A DNA stretch of 64,000 nt from Guptibacillus hwajinpoensis (GCF_020524165.1 NZ_JAIVKU010000002.1:186001-250000); one strand, 5' to 3'; counted from the first letter of the stretch, positions 50,052 through 59,381 are shown. The notes: a model not told the origin generated them from the sequence alone. Numbers and translations: made by a program.

Positions 50052-51116
50052 GTGCTCGGAATGTCCATTTATCTAGGAAGTGATGGTGACATGGAAGGGA
50101 AGTTAAAGAAAGCGGAGGCCTTTGGACTGAAGGTGCTTTTCACTTCCTTACATATTCCAGAAGAAGATCACTCCACCTATCAAACTCGTTTAAAAGAGCT
50201 TGGTCGTTTGGCAAGAAAGTTTGAGTTGGCACTTGTGGCGGATATTTCGCCTCAGTCCATCTCCTATTTAGGAATTGAAAACTATGAAGAGCTCATTGAG
50301 TGGGGCCTGACCGGGATTCGTCCTGACTATGGCTATACGGATGACTTAATCGTTTCGTTGTCTCAAAAAATGAAAGTCGGGCTAAACGCGAGCACTGTGA
50401 CAAAAGTTGAAATTGAACGATGGATTGAGATGGGGGCAAACTCTAGGAATCTTGAAGCGTGGCATAACTATTATCCTCGTCCTGAAACGGGCCTTGATGA
50501 CGCTTTCTTCGCAGAACGAAATGCGATGTTTCGCAAATATGGCATTCAAACGATGGCGTTTATTGCAGGAGATGAACAGTTTAGAGGGCCTATTTATGCA
50601 GGTTTGCCAACGCTCGAAAAGCATCGCGGTATGCCGCCACACGGCGCCTGTGCTGAACTAATTTATCGGTACAAAGTGGACCACGTACTAGTTGGGGATA
50701 TTTCGATTAGCGACGATCAGCTTAGTAAACTATCCCTTCTTGCGCAGGGAGTGATTCCACTTGATGTCGAAAATCCTGATCAACAGTTTGAAAGATTCCA
50801 TGTCGCAGGTCGCCACGAGAATCGCCCTGATCCTGCGCGCGATGTGATTCGTTCAATGGCTTCCCGGCGCTTTCATGATCGTCCTGACCCATTGCCTTCA
50901 GTAGAACGGAAAAGCGGTGTCGTAACGATTGATAATGCGAACTATGGTCGCTATGCTGGAGAAATTCAGTTAACAAAAAGGAGTCTTCCAGCAGACGATC
51001 GGGTAAACGTGATAGGAAATGTAACAGAGAATGATTTACCACTTTTACAATGGATCGGGGCGTCTCAGCCCTTTCACTTACAATTGAAAAATGATGCTAT
51101 TTATGAAAGGAATTAG
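50052..51116 (+). CDS. mupG: 6-phospho-N-acetylmuramidase MupG (DUF871/GH170)
   Basis: This 354-residue cytoplasmic protein has a TIM-barrel domain with GMSIYLGSDGD, VLFTSLHIPEED, VADISPQSISYLG, IRPDYGYTDD and HNYYPRPETGL, and a C-terminal cyclophilin-like domain (about 240-354). MupG hydrolyses MurNAc-6P-GlcNAc disaccharides taken up by the PTS. The GTG at 50052 follows AAAGGAGG at 7 nt; the longer frame overlaps murP and is not supported. It indicates that MurP here may bring in disaccharides as well as MurNAc. Confidence 0.88.
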   Translation: MLGMSIYLGSDGDMEGKLKKAEAFGLKVLFTSLHIPEEDHSTYQTRLKELGRLARKFELALVADISPQSISYLGIENYEELIEWGLTGIRPDYGYTDDLIVSLSQKMKVGLNASTVTKVEIERWIEMGANSRNLEAWHNYYPRPETGLDDAFFAERNAMFRKYGIQTMAFIAGDEQFRGPIYAGLPTLEKHRGMPPHGACAELIYRYKVDHVLVGDISISDDQLSKLSLLAQGVIPLDVENPDQQFERFHVAGRHENRPDPARDVIRSMASRRFHDRPDPLPSVERKSGVVTIDNANYGRYAGEIQLTKRSLPADDRVNVIGNVTENDLPLLQWIGASQPFHLQLKNDAIYERN

Positions 51117-51120
51117 TGAA

Positions 51121-52026
51121 ATGAATTTAAAGAACATCCAGACCGAGCAAAGAAATCAAAACACGCTTACGATTGATCAAATGACAACAAACGAGATTCT
51201 TCGCGTGATGAATGAAGAAGATCACGTTATTCCTGAAGCGGTTAAAGCAGCACTTCCCGTTATTGAACAACTTGTTGACCAGATTGTGGACGCTTTTCAA
51301 CAGAACGGTCGTTTAATTTATGTTGGGGCTGGAACGAGTGGAAGGCTCGGCGTTCTTGACGCCTCTGAATGTCCACCTACGTTCGGCACTCCGTCTGAAC
51401 AGGTGATCGGCGTTATCGCTGGGGGCGATCAAGCGCTTCAATACGCTCTTGAAGGAGCGGAAGATGATGAAGCGCAGGCTGTTGAGGATATGAAAAATCT
51501 CCATCTTACGCCAAACGATGTGATTGTTGGAATCGCCGCAAGCGGAAGAACGCCTTATACAGTGGCGGCCATGACGTACGCGAAAACCGTCGGTGCGACG
51601 GTTGGTGCCGTTACTTGTAGTGACAACACGAAAATGGAAGAGGTGGCTCACTATAGTGTTGTTGCGAGCGTAGGGCCGGAAGTTGTTACAGGTTCGACCC
51701 GGATGAAAGCAGGAACGGCTCAGAAGCTCGTGTTGAACATGCTTACGACGGCTTCGATGATAAAAATAGGAAAAGTGTACAGCAATTTAATGGTGGATGT
51801 TGTGCCAACGAACCGGAAACTTGTGCAGCGCGGCAAGAACATTGTTGCTGAAATTGCGGGTGTATCAATAGAAGAAGCAGAGAAATCGTTAGAAACTTAC
51901 GGCTCAACGAAGGCTGCTATTCTTTCATTATTAACAGGATTAACCGGAGAAAGTGTGCACGCTACGTTAGAAAGATATGATGGTCACTTAAGAAAAGCGA
52001 TTGAATCAGCAGTTGTGCCAAGCTAG
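51121..52026 (+). CDS. murQ: N-acetylmuramic acid 6-phosphate etherase (first copy)
   Basis: This 301-residue SIS-domain enzyme has YVGAGTSGRLGVLDASECPPTFG, GVIAGGDQAL, GIAASGRTPY, and GPEVVTGSTRMKAGTAQK. It cleaves the lactyl ether of MurNAc-6P to give GlcNAc-6P and D-lactate. ATG 51121 follows AAAGGAATTAG, 4 bp after mupG. A diverged second copy lies at 58 kb after the kinase, so each uptake route has its own etherase. Confidence 0.92.
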   Translation: MNLKNIQTEQRNQNTLTIDQMTTNEILRVMNEEDHVIPEAVKAALPVIEQLVDQIVDAFQQNGRLIYVGAGTSGRLGVLDASECPPTFGTPSEQVIGVIAGGDQALQYALEGAEDDEAQAVEDMKNLHLTPNDVIVGIAASGRTPYTVAAMTYAKTVGATVGAVTCSDNTKMEEVAHYSVVASVGPEVVTGSTRMKAGTAQKLVLNMLTTASMIKIGKVYSNLMVDVVPTNRKLVQRGKNIVAEIAGVSIEEAEKSLETYGSTKAAILSLLTGLTGESVHATLERYDGHLRKAIESAVVPS

Positions 52027-52086
52027 GTGGAGAGGATATGCTAAAATGAAATGATTGAAAATTTATAAGATAAAGGTGGGCTAGTT

Positions 52087-52938
52087 ATGAACGGTGGCCT
52101 GATCAGTCTTCAGGAATCAATCACTTCATTAAAACCTTCAGAACGAAAAGTGGCAGAATATATCATTCATTATCCAGAAGAGGTCATTAACCTCTCGATT
52201 CAAAAGCTCTCGAAACGAACAGAGGTCAGCGAAGCGACGATTATCCGTCTTGCTCGTACGTTGAATTATAAAGGGTTTCAAGAGTTGAAACTACGAATCG
52301 CAGGAGATCTTGCGACAAAACAAACGAGCAAGTCTTATCAAGAAATTTCGATTGACGGTACGGTTGATTCGTTTATTGAAAATGTCTCAAATAACAACAT
52401 TCAATCGATCAATGATACGATCTCGGTTCTTTCAAAAGAAGAAGTCGAGAAAGCGATCACCGCTCTTAGTCGTGCACGCAAGATTGCGCTGTTTGGAATC
52501 GGGGCATCTGGTTTAATTGCACAGGACTTCAAGCAAAAGCTTTCCCGAATCAACCGCTGGTGTGAAGCGGCTGTTGATTATGATACGCAGGGTACGATCA
52601 GCGCGAATCTCGAGGAGCAGGATGTCGTTTTCGGTATCTCCTACTCAGGTCAGACGAACGATATCATTGAATCGCTTAACATCGCAAAGGATAACGGTGC
52701 GACTGTCATTACGTTAACCAAATATGGAACGAATCCGGTATCAGATCTTGCAGATATTAAACTTTTTACGAGTTCACTTGAGAAAAGCATTCGAAGCGGT
52801 GCGATGAGTTCCCGTATTTCTCAACTTAACGTGATTGATATATTATACGTTGGCATGACGAGCCGAAACTACGAGGAAAGCGTGATGGCGCTTGAACGCA
52901 CCCGAAAAGCGGTGGAGGTTGCCAAAAAGCATGTCTGA
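52087..52938 (+). CDS. murR: RpiR-family regulator MurR
   Basis: This 283-residue regulator has an N-terminal RpiR helix-turn-helix (LKPSERKVAEYII, then LSKRTEVSEATIIRLARTLNYKGFQELKL) and a C-terminal SIS domain (about 125-255, LFGIGASGLIAQDFKQKL and GISYSGQTNDIIESL) that would bind MurNAc-6P or a relative. It probably represses the murP or ABC units. AAAGGTGG precedes the ATG. It overlaps the next gene by 8 bp. Confidence 0.87.
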   Translation: MNGGLISLQESITSLKPSERKVAEYIIHYPEEVINLSIQKLSKRTEVSEATIIRLARTLNYKGFQELKLRIAGDLATKQTSKSYQEISIDGTVDSFIENVSNNNIQSINDTISVLSKEEVEKAITALSRARKIALFGIGASGLIAQDFKQKLSRINRWCEAAVDYDTQGTISANLEEQDVVFGISYSGQTNDIIESLNIAKDNGATVITLTKYGTNPVSDLADIKLFTSSLEKSIRSGAMSSRISQLNVIDILYVGMTSRNYEESVMALERTRKAVEVAKKHV

Positions 52939-53947
52939 ACTAGAAGCCTATCTCAACGAACTTATTGCCAAAAAGGAGCTCCCTGGCGCTGTTCTTCACG
53001 TTCAACTCAAAGGGAGCACCGTTTTCCATCGTGCATACGGTGGGTTTATCGATTCGAATCATTACCCCCACAACATGAAAACATCAACACGATTTGACCT
53101 TGCTTCCTTAACAAAAGTGATGGCAACCCTTCCCTCAATCCTTTGGCTTGTTGATCATACATCTGTTGAACTTGACCACACGATTCAAACTTACATCCCA
53201 GAATTCAAACATTCAGAGATTACGATTCATCAGGCGCTTATGCATACAACAGGACTCCCAGCCGATCTTGCGCCACCAGTACAACGGCATGAGAAGCGCG
53301 ATGTTTTGAACGAAGTGGTGAATGCAGCACTTATTCATGAACCAGGAAAAATCGTGAAGTATAGTGATCTCGGCATGATTTTACTAGGAGCAGTCATTAA
53401 AAACGTGAGTGGCCTTCCGATTTCCACTTTTGCAGAGAGAACGCTCTATAAACCGTTGGGGTTAACACAAACCAGCTTTCATCCAGATCAACCGTTGCAA
53501 ATTGCTTCCACAGAGTGGACGAAAGACCGCTATTTACAAGGAGAAGTGCACGATGAAAAAGCGTTCCATCTTGGCGGCAGCGGAAGTGCCGGGCTTTTTT
53601 CTACTGCGAGTGATGTAGGGAAATTTGGCTCCTATTTTCTTTACCCAGAAACGCAAATGGTGCTATCACAATCACTCATGAGAAAAGCACGAAATCACGT
53701 AGCTGAGAATCGTGGCCTTGCGTTTGAAGTGTGGAGCGGGAAAGGCGCTACTTTATCATGCGGAAGGGGGTGGTCAGAAGGAAGCTTCGGCCACACGGGA
53801 TTTACGGGAACTAGTTTATGGATTGATCCACGGGAAGAACTGATCGTCACCTTTTTAACAAACGTCGTTCAGTATGGTAGAAAACACAACATGAAGCACA
53901 TCAGGCCTTATCTGCATTCTTTGATTCACGCTTATTTTACTAACTAA
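52931..53947 (+). CDS. Cytoplasmic beta-lactamase-fold hydrolase (AmiE-like)
   Basis: This 338-residue protein has the same three motifs as AmiE: S59-L-T-K62 in DLASLTKVMATLP, YSDLGMILLG, and FGHTGFTGT. It has no signal peptide, so it should work in the cytoplasm. It is translationally coupled to murR (8-bp overlap) and precedes the sugar ABC transporter. A cytosolic MurNAc-peptide amidase acting on imported muropeptides is the simplest reading. A carboxylesterase role is also possible. ATG 52931 is supported by the overlap; the earlier opening is not. Confidence 0.78.
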   Translation: MSELEAYLNELIAKKELPGAVLHVQLKGSTVFHRAYGGFIDSNHYPHNMKTSTRFDLASLTKVMATLPSILWLVDHTSVELDHTIQTYIPEFKHSEITIHQALMHTTGLPADLAPPVQRHEKRDVLNEVVNAALIHEPGKIVKYSDLGMILLGAVIKNVSGLPISTFAERTLYKPLGLTQTSFHPDQPLQIASTEWTKDRYLQGEVHDEKAFHLGGSGSAGLFSTASDVGKFGSYFLYPETQMVLSQSLMRKARNHVAENRGLAFEVWSGKGATLSCGRGWSEGSFGHTGFTGTSLWIDPREELIVTFLTNVVQYGRKHNMKHIRPYLHSLIHAYFTN

Positions 53948-53963
53948 ACGAGGGGGAAACGTT

Positions 53964-55244
53964 ATGAACAAATTGAAAGCGTTTACTTTAACGGGGTTTT
54001 TAGCCTTTATCCTGGTATTATCCGCATGTAGCTCTGAAAGTGGAGGGAATTCGGGAGATTCTGAGGCAAGTGAAGACAGCGTCACGTTAACGATTGGAAG
54101 CTGGCGAACAGAGGATAAAGCAAGTTATCAGAAAATCATCGACAAATTTAATGAAGAAAATCCGGACATTACGGTTGAGTTCAAGCCTTCAAAAAATACG
54201 GAGTATAACACGATTTTGAACACGGCACTTAAAAGTGGAGAAGGACCTGATATCATCCACCTTCGCCCTTATACGCCTGGGATCGAGCTAGCCGATGCAG
54301 GCTATCTTGAGCCGCTTGATGATTTAGAAGGACTCGATCAATATCCAGAAGAAACGCTAGCCGCTTCAAAGGGCTCAGACGATAAGCAGTACGGTGTGCC
54401 GCTGAATATGAGCACGACGCAAATGTTTTACAACAAAAAAATGTTTGAAGAGATGGGACTTGAAGAGCCACAAACGTGGGATGAGTTCATCGCTTTGAAT
54501 GAAAAAATTAAGAAAGAGGGTGTGACACCAATCGCGCTAGGTACAAAAGAAGGCTGGCTCCTATCGCTATCACATGGCATCGTTGGGCCAGCTCACTATG
54601 GCGGCAATGAATTTGTTGATCAAATTACAGCGGGAGAGACCGATTTTACAAGCGAAGAATTTCAAAGCTCGATTGACGCAATGGATGAACTGAAACAGTT
54701 TTTCCCTGAAAACTATGAAGGGCTTGGCATGGAAGATATCCGGACGATGTTCTTTACAGGTGACGCAGCGATGTTCCCGCTTGGCAGCTGGGAAATTGAA
54801 GTGCTACGTGAAATGAATCCGGATCTTGAGCTTGGCTTCTTCCCGATGCCATCTGCTGTTGGAAAAGAACCGACGATTACGACATGGGTGGATGGTTCTT
54901 ATGCGATCAATGCAAGCTCTGAGCACAAAGATGCTGCGAAGAAATTCCTTCAGTTCATGACAACGGAAGAGTTTGGAACGATGTTCACAGAAGAATTTAA
55001 AATGATTAGCGCGATTCCAGGGATTGAGTCTGAGGATGAACTTGTGAATGCGCTTGGAAAAGCAGCAGAAGAGCAGTCAACGCCGTACATGATGCTCGTT
55101 CACTTTGCCGGCGGAAATCCGTCTACGAAAGCGACGATCGAAACGGAACTTCAAGGCATGTACCTTGGTGAACGTACGCCGGAGGAAGTCGCGAAGGCGG
55201 TTCAAGAAAGCGCGCAGTCCTGGTATGAGCCACTACAGAAATAA
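53964..55244 (+). CDS. ABC transporter sugar-binding lipoprotein
   Basis: This 426-residue family 1 solute-binding protein has a lipobox LSAC at Cys22, IIDKFNEENPDITVEFKP, KSGEGPDIIHLRPY, YGVPLNMSTTQMFYNKKMFEEMGLEEPQTWDEF and MTTEEFGTMF. It captures an oligo- or amino-sugar for the two permeases downstream. Position between AmiE-like, MurNAc kinase and MurQ genes points to MurNAc or a muropeptide sugar. AGGGGG precedes the ATG. No ATPase gene is in the cluster, so a shared MsmX-type ATPase is expected. Confidence 0.86.
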   Translation: MNKLKAFTLTGFLAFILVLSACSSESGGNSGDSEASEDSVTLTIGSWRTEDKASYQKIIDKFNEENPDITVEFKPSKNTEYNTILNTALKSGEGPDIIHLRPYTPGIELADAGYLEPLDDLEGLDQYPEETLAASKGSDDKQYGVPLNMSTTQMFYNKKMFEEMGLEEPQTWDEFIALNEKIKKEGVTPIALGTKEGWLLSLSHGIVGPAHYGGNEFVDQITAGETDFTSEEFQSSIDAMDELKQFFPENYEGLGMEDIRTMFFTGDAAMFPLGSWEIEVLREMNPDLELGFFPMPSAVGKEPTITTWVDGSYAINASSEHKDAAKKFLQFMTTEEFGTMFTEEFKMISAIPGIESEDELVNALGKAAEEQSTPYMMLVHFAGGNPSTKATIETELQGMYLGERTPEEVAKAVQESAQSWYEPLQK

Positions 55245-55256
55245 GGGGCGTAGAGT

Positions 55257-56213
55257 ATGAAACCAGCTACGAATTCAAATGCAGTCGTGAAAATGAAGAA
55301 GGAGAGGAAGTGGAAAAGGTGGACCATCCACCTTTTTCCTATTCCCGCTCTATTGATTTATGGACTCTTCATTGTTTATCCATTATTTGCAGCGCTAACG
55401 TACAGTTTCTTTGACTGGAAAGGGATTGTCCGCGGCGAATTTGTTGGATTAAAGAACTTCAAAGATCTCTTTACACTCGAGCCATTTTCAAGTCTGTTTT
55501 GGGGAGCGTTTGGTCACAATATCCTTTATTTCGTGCTACAAATGATTTTCCAGAACGGGCTTGCCTTTATTCTGGCTTATATTATTTATAAAAAAGTAAA
55601 AGGTTCAGAGTTTCTTAAAATTGCTTATTTCCTGCCAAGGCTTTTATCCGTTATCGTTGTCGGATTTTTATGGAAGCTGATATTAAATCCAAACTATGGT
55701 GCTCTGAATGTGATTCTTGAAAAGCTCGGTTTGGAACAGCTCCAAAAAGCGTGGCTTGGTGATCCAGATACAGCGCTTATTTCGATTATTCTCGTCAACT
55801 GCTGGTATGGGATCGGATTCGGCGTGCTGATTTTTCTTGCTGGTCTTCAATCGATTCCAAAGGAACTGTTTGAAGCAGGTAAGCTCGACGGCGCAGACGG
55901 TCTTTCAATGATCCAAAAAATTGTTCTTCCATTAATGGTTCCTTCTTTTATGATTATGACGGTGCTTACGTTTATTCAATCGTTTGAGGCATTCGAACTT
56001 GTCTATGCGATGCAGGGATCGCAGGGAGAGCCTTATCATTCGACAGATACGCTCGCGATTTACTTTTATCGTCTTGCCTTTGGTGGTTCTGCTGGAGGAT
56101 CGACAACGGCGGTCGGATTAGGATCAGCGCTTGCAGTCGTGCTCTTTCTCTTTATTTCATTCTTTACCGCGCTTTATTTACGCTACATGCAGAAAAAACA
56201 AGTGGACATGTAA
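55257..56213 (+). CDS. ABC sugar transporter permease 1 (MalF/UgpA-type)
   Basis: This 318-residue protein has six membrane helices after a basic N-terminal stretch (MKKERKWKRW). The ATPase-contact loop is seen in PKELFEAGKLDGADGLSMIQKIVLPLMVP. It pairs with the next permease and the lipoprotein before it. TAAGGGGCG precedes the ATG, 12 bp after the binding-protein gene. Confidence 0.88.
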   Translation: MKPATNSNAVVKMKKERKWKRWTIHLFPIPALLIYGLFIVYPLFAALTYSFFDWKGIVRGEFVGLKNFKDLFTLEPFSSLFWGAFGHNILYFVLQMIFQNGLAFILAYIIYKKVKGSEFLKIAYFLPRLLSVIVVGFLWKLILNPNYGALNVILEKLGLEQLQKAWLGDPDTALISIILVNCWYGIGFGVLIFLAGLQSIPKELFEAGKLDGADGLSMIQKIVLPLMVPSFMIMTVLTFIQSFEAFELVYAMQGSQGEPYHSTDTLAIYFYRLAFGGSAGGSTTAVGLGSALAVVLFLFISFFTALYLRYMQKKQVDM

Positions 56214-56225
56214 GGAGGCGAACCG

Positions 56226-57050
56226 ATGAACCACACGATCTGGACGAGACCGTTTTACTATGTATTTGCTTTTCTCATCGCATCAATTAGCATCTATCCG
56301 ATTCTCTTAATGATTCTTTCCTCTTTTAAAACGAGCGCTGAGATCTTCACAAGTCCACTCTCCTTGCCGAAGACGTTTAACCTTGATACGTACCGGAACT
56401 TACTTGAGATGATTCCGTTTACAACGTATTTTATGAACAGCGTTTTTGTGAGTGTTATTTCTGTTCTGTTGATTTTGATCACATCTTCACTCGCTGCTTT
56501 CTATATCGCACGCTTCACATTCGTTTGGAATAACATCATTTTCTTTTTCTTTTTAATGGGAATGATGCTTCCAATCAAACTAGGGATTGTACCACTGTTT
56601 ATTTTAATGAAAGATTTGAACCTATTAAACTCGCTCTGGTCGCTTATTTTTATGTATGTGGCAACGGGGATCCCCCTTTCGATTCTTATTCTGACGGGGT
56701 TCTTCAGAACGATGCCTCGCGAGCTTGAAGAAGCAGCACGAATCGATGGCGCAGGAAACCTGCGTATTCTATGGAATGTTGTTCTTCCGCTTATGCGTCC
56801 TGCACTTGGCACGGTGATGATTATTCAGTTTATCCAGTCATGGAACGACTTCTTTTTCCCACTCATTTTTATTACGGATGATCTGAGAAAAACGATTCCA
56901 GTTGGCATGCTTTCCTTATTCGGTGAATACTCTGCAGACTGGGGAGCACTTTTTGCCGGATTGACCCTCGCCTCCTTGCCAATGATCGTGCTCTTCTTCA
57001 TTGCTTCGAAACAATTTATGGAGGGGCTGACGCAAGGTGCCATTAAATAA
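56226..57050 (+). CDS. ABC sugar transporter permease 2 (MalG/UgpE-type)
   Basis: This 274-residue protein has six membrane helices and the EAA loop PRELEEAARIDGAGNLRILWNVVLPLM, followed by QSWNDFFFPLIFI. It forms the heterodimeric channel with the upstream permease. TAAGGAGGCG precedes the ATG. Its last 14 bp overlap the kinase start, linking import directly to phosphorylation. Confidence 0.88.
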   Translation: MNHTIWTRPFYYVFAFLIASISIYPILLMILSSFKTSAEIFTSPLSLPKTFNLDTYRNLLEMIPFTTYFMNSVFVSVISVLLILITSSLAAFYIARFTFVWNNIIFFFFLMGMMLPIKLGIVPLFILMKDLNLLNSLWSLIFMYVATGIPLSILILTGFFRTMPRELEEAARIDGAGNLRILWNVVLPLMRPALGTVMIIQFIQSWNDFFFPLIFITDDLRKTIPVGMLSLFGEYSADWGALFAGLTLASLPMIVLFFIASKQFMEGLTQGAIK

Positions 57051-58005
57051 GAAGGTATATATAGGCATAGATGGTGGTGGCACGAAGACGGTTGGACTCA
57101 TTTGCAATCAGGAGGGGGTCATTCTTTCAAAAAGTGTAGCCGGCTCTACAAATGTAAAATCGCGTCCGGAAGAAGACGTTCGAGCTGCGATTCATCACGT
57201 GATTTCGGAATTAATGTTAGGCGTAAAAGAAGGGGAGCTTAGTGGCGTTTTTGTTTCAACGGCTGGCGGCGATCGAGAAGAAGATCAGCTGCGCTGGAGG
57301 AAATGGTTGACGGAGGTCCTGCCAGGTTACGCAGGAGGACTTGAGGTACGGAATGATGCATACGGCGCGATGGCAAGCGGGACCTTTTCCATGGAAGGCA
57401 CGGTTTTGATCGCTGGAACAGGTTCGATTGCTTATGCTTTAGACAGAAGCGATTCAAGACGAGCCGGGGGCTGGGGCTATTTGTTTGGTGATGAAGGAAG
57501 CGGCTATGATATTGGGCAGCATGGGCTTCGGACCGTCGCGATGATGCATGACGGGAGAGCGAACGTAGATGAAGCTTTTTGCAGAGAGGTGCTTTCCTTC
57601 TTAAATTTAAAAAGTGCTCCTGAGATGATTACGGCAATATATGAGGATCCGTATGCGCGTATGAAAATCGCTTCTGTAGCAGAAGTGGTGATTGCCCTAG
57701 CGGAGAAGCAAAATCAGACCGCCCTGGGCCTGGTTCAGCACGCTTTTCTGAAATTGAGCGAATTAATTGATGCCATTGAGGTTCGGAGCGGGAGGCTTGT
57801 CGTTTGTGGAGGATTGATGCAGTCGCCTTTTTTCCGGAAGGGGTTTTTTGAGGAACTGAGGGAGAGCGGAGTCAGTAACGTGTTTTTTCCGACCCTATCA
57901 CCAGCAGTAGGTGCTTGTATCTGTGCCCTTATTGTTAATGGTCAGTCAATCACAGAAGAACGAAAAGCAAATCTACTGTCGTCTTATTATGTCATGAGCG
58001 GCTAG
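57037..58005 (+). CDS. murK: N-acetylmuramate / N-acetylglucosamine kinase (BadF/BadG family)
   Basis: This 322-residue ASKHA-fold kinase has YIGIDGGGTKTVGLI (phosphate-1), NDAYGAMASG, VLIAGTGSIAYAL (phosphate-2) and GGWGYLFGDEGSGYDIG, typical of GlcNAc/MurNAc kinases such as clostridial MurK. It would make MurNAc-6P from sugar brought in unphosphorylated by the ABC system, so it is needed only for that route. The GTG at 57037 lies inside the permease end. The next gene is a second murQ, which supports MurNAc over GlcNAc as substrate. Confidence 0.83.
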   Translation: MPLNKKVYIGIDGGGTKTVGLICNQEGVILSKSVAGSTNVKSRPEEDVRAAIHHVISELMLGVKEGELSGVFVSTAGGDREEDQLRWRKWLTEVLPGYAGGLEVRNDAYGAMASGTFSMEGTVLIAGTGSIAYALDRSDSRRAGGWGYLFGDEGSGYDIGQHGLRTVAMMHDGRANVDEAFCREVLSFLNLKSAPEMITAIYEDPYARMKIASVAEVVIALAEKQNQTALGLVQHAFLKLSELIDAIEVRSGRLVVCGGLMQSPFFRKGFFEELRESGVSNVFFPTLSPAVGACICALIVNGQSITEERKANLLSSYYVMSG

Positions 58006-58020
58006 CGAGGAGAGATGCAA

Positions 58021-58920
58021 ATGAGTGATGGAAAAAAAGCAAAGACAGAAATGAGAAATGCGAAATCAGAAAATCTTCATCAGTTTTCAACGTTAGAGAT
58101 CATTGAGCTGATGAATGAAGAAGATGCAACCGTTGCTGGCGTTGTGAAGATCGCTCTCCCCCAGATTGAGAAGGTGATTAATGAGGTGGTGAGTGTGATC
58201 AGAAATGGTGGGAAACTCTTTTATTTCGGTGCGGGTACGAGCGGACGTCTTGGCGTATTAGATGCCTCTGAGTGCCCGCCTACTTTCGGCGTAGCGGAAG
58301 AGCTTGTAAATGGCGTCATCGCAGGCGGGGGCCGGGCACTTCGTTATCCCATTGAAGGAGCGGAAGATCGTGGGGATCTTGGTGCTGAAGATGTACGAAA
58401 GCATGTGAGTGAGCGTGATTTAGTCATTGGCCTTGCTTCAAGTGGAAGAACGCCATACGTGCTTGGTGCGATGGAAGCAGCGAATGAAATCGGGGCAAAG
58501 ACGGCCGGGATTTCATGCAATTCGAACGCTCCGCTTTCAAAAATCGTTACATACGCGATTGAATTACCGGTCGGACCAGAAGTGGTAACAGGATCGACGC
58601 GTTTAAAAGCGGGAACGGCTCAGAAGATGGTGTTAAATATGATTACGACTGCTTCCATGGTGAAGCTTGGAAAGGTGTATCGTAATTTAATGGTGAATGT
58701 TCAGGCGTCGAATGAAAAGCTTCGGAAGCGGACGGTTTCGATTATCCAGGAGTTGACGGGAGTTAGTGAAGATGTGGCTGGACGTTATAGTGAACAGGCG
58801 GAAGGTGATGCGCGGGTAGCGGTGTTGATGGTGTTGCTGAAGGTGGATGCGGAGGGAGCGAAGCAGATGCTAGAGGAGAAAGGTGGGGATTTTGTGGCGG
58901 TGATGGAGGAAAGGGATTAG
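58021..58920 (+). CDS. murQ: N-acetylmuramic acid 6-phosphate etherase (second copy)
   Basis: This 299-residue etherase has the same motifs as the first copy (FGAGTSGRLGVLDASECPPTFG, GLASSGRTPY, GPEVVTGSTRLKAGTAQK). It is clearly diverged elsewhere, especially in the C-terminal 60 residues. ATG 58021 suits the spacing from GAGGAGAG; the ATG at 58015 is too close. It ends the ABC-kinase operon. Divergence rather than identity suggests an old paralog or separate acquisition, not a recent duplication. Confidence 0.9.
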   Translation: MSDGKKAKTEMRNAKSENLHQFSTLEIIELMNEEDATVAGVVKIALPQIEKVINEVVSVIRNGGKLFYFGAGTSGRLGVLDASECPPTFGVAEELVNGVIAGGGRALRYPIEGAEDRGDLGAEDVRKHVSERDLVIGLASSGRTPYVLGAMEAANEIGAKTAGISCNSNAPLSKIVTYAIELPVGPEVVTGSTRLKAGTAQKMVLNMITTASMVKLGKVYRNLMVNVQASNEKLRKRTVSIIQELTGVSEDVAGRYSEQAEGDARVAVLMVLLKVDAEGAKQMLEEKGGDFVAVMEERD

Positions 58921-59222
58921 TATTCAAAGCGAAATGATCATTTCTATTGGAGCGAGATAATAATTAGATAATTAGAAGAGGGAGGTTTTAAAAAACCTCC
59001 TAAAATCTATCAAAAGGTAGAGCAAACAACAATAATCATAGCTACTTCTTTATGTAGACTTTCATCTACTCAGCTTCTAATCATTTTAATTGTTTTTAAA
59101 TAAAAAGAGATTCGTTAATTGTAAAGCCTATTAAGAGAGTAGGAGGCCATTGATAGCGTAAAAGTGTATCTTTTCTTATATCTGGTCTGCCTTATTCCTC
59201 ATAAAAATAATGGATTTGTCTG
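58921..59222. other. Intergenic region between MurNAc island and eps operon
   Basis: About 460 AT-rich bases separate murQ from epsA. A perfect GGAGGTTTT/AAAACCTCC hairpin lies at 58981-59000 without a T run, possibly the operon end. No open frame with a ribosome-binding site is seen. The final part holds the eps promoter, listed separately. Confidence 0.5.
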
Positions 59223-59251
59223 TTGACATGTTCTTTATATAGAACTAAAAT
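59223..59251 (+). promoter_or_regulatory. Sigma-A promoter of the eps operon
   Basis: Consensus TTGACA (59223-59228), 17 nt, TAAAAT (59246-59251). A promoter this strong needs repression, and a SinR-like operator fills the spacer. The leader to epsA is about 125 nt. Confidence 0.8.
59230..59245. promoter_or_regulatory. SinR-like operator in the eps promoter spacer
   Basis: GTTCTTT (59230-59236) matches the SinR consensus GTTCTYT, and ATAGAAC (59239-59245) is the inverted half with one mismatch. It occupies the region between -35 and -10, so binding would block RNA polymerase. Confidence 0.65.
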
Positions 59252-59381
59252 AGTAAATAATCACAATTGTAAGAAAAAGTATAGGAGAGTTATTTTCTCG
59301 GTTAACGGAACTTTGGAATAGGGTGTTCATTATAAAGAATATACGAATTTGAAAGTAAAATCTATTAAAAAGGTGGGCCTT

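Noticed and set aside
43144..59080. TTCATCTACTCAG shared by the amiE and eps upstream regions
   Set aside because: A 13-mer match is expected by chance in 64 kb and no context supports it.
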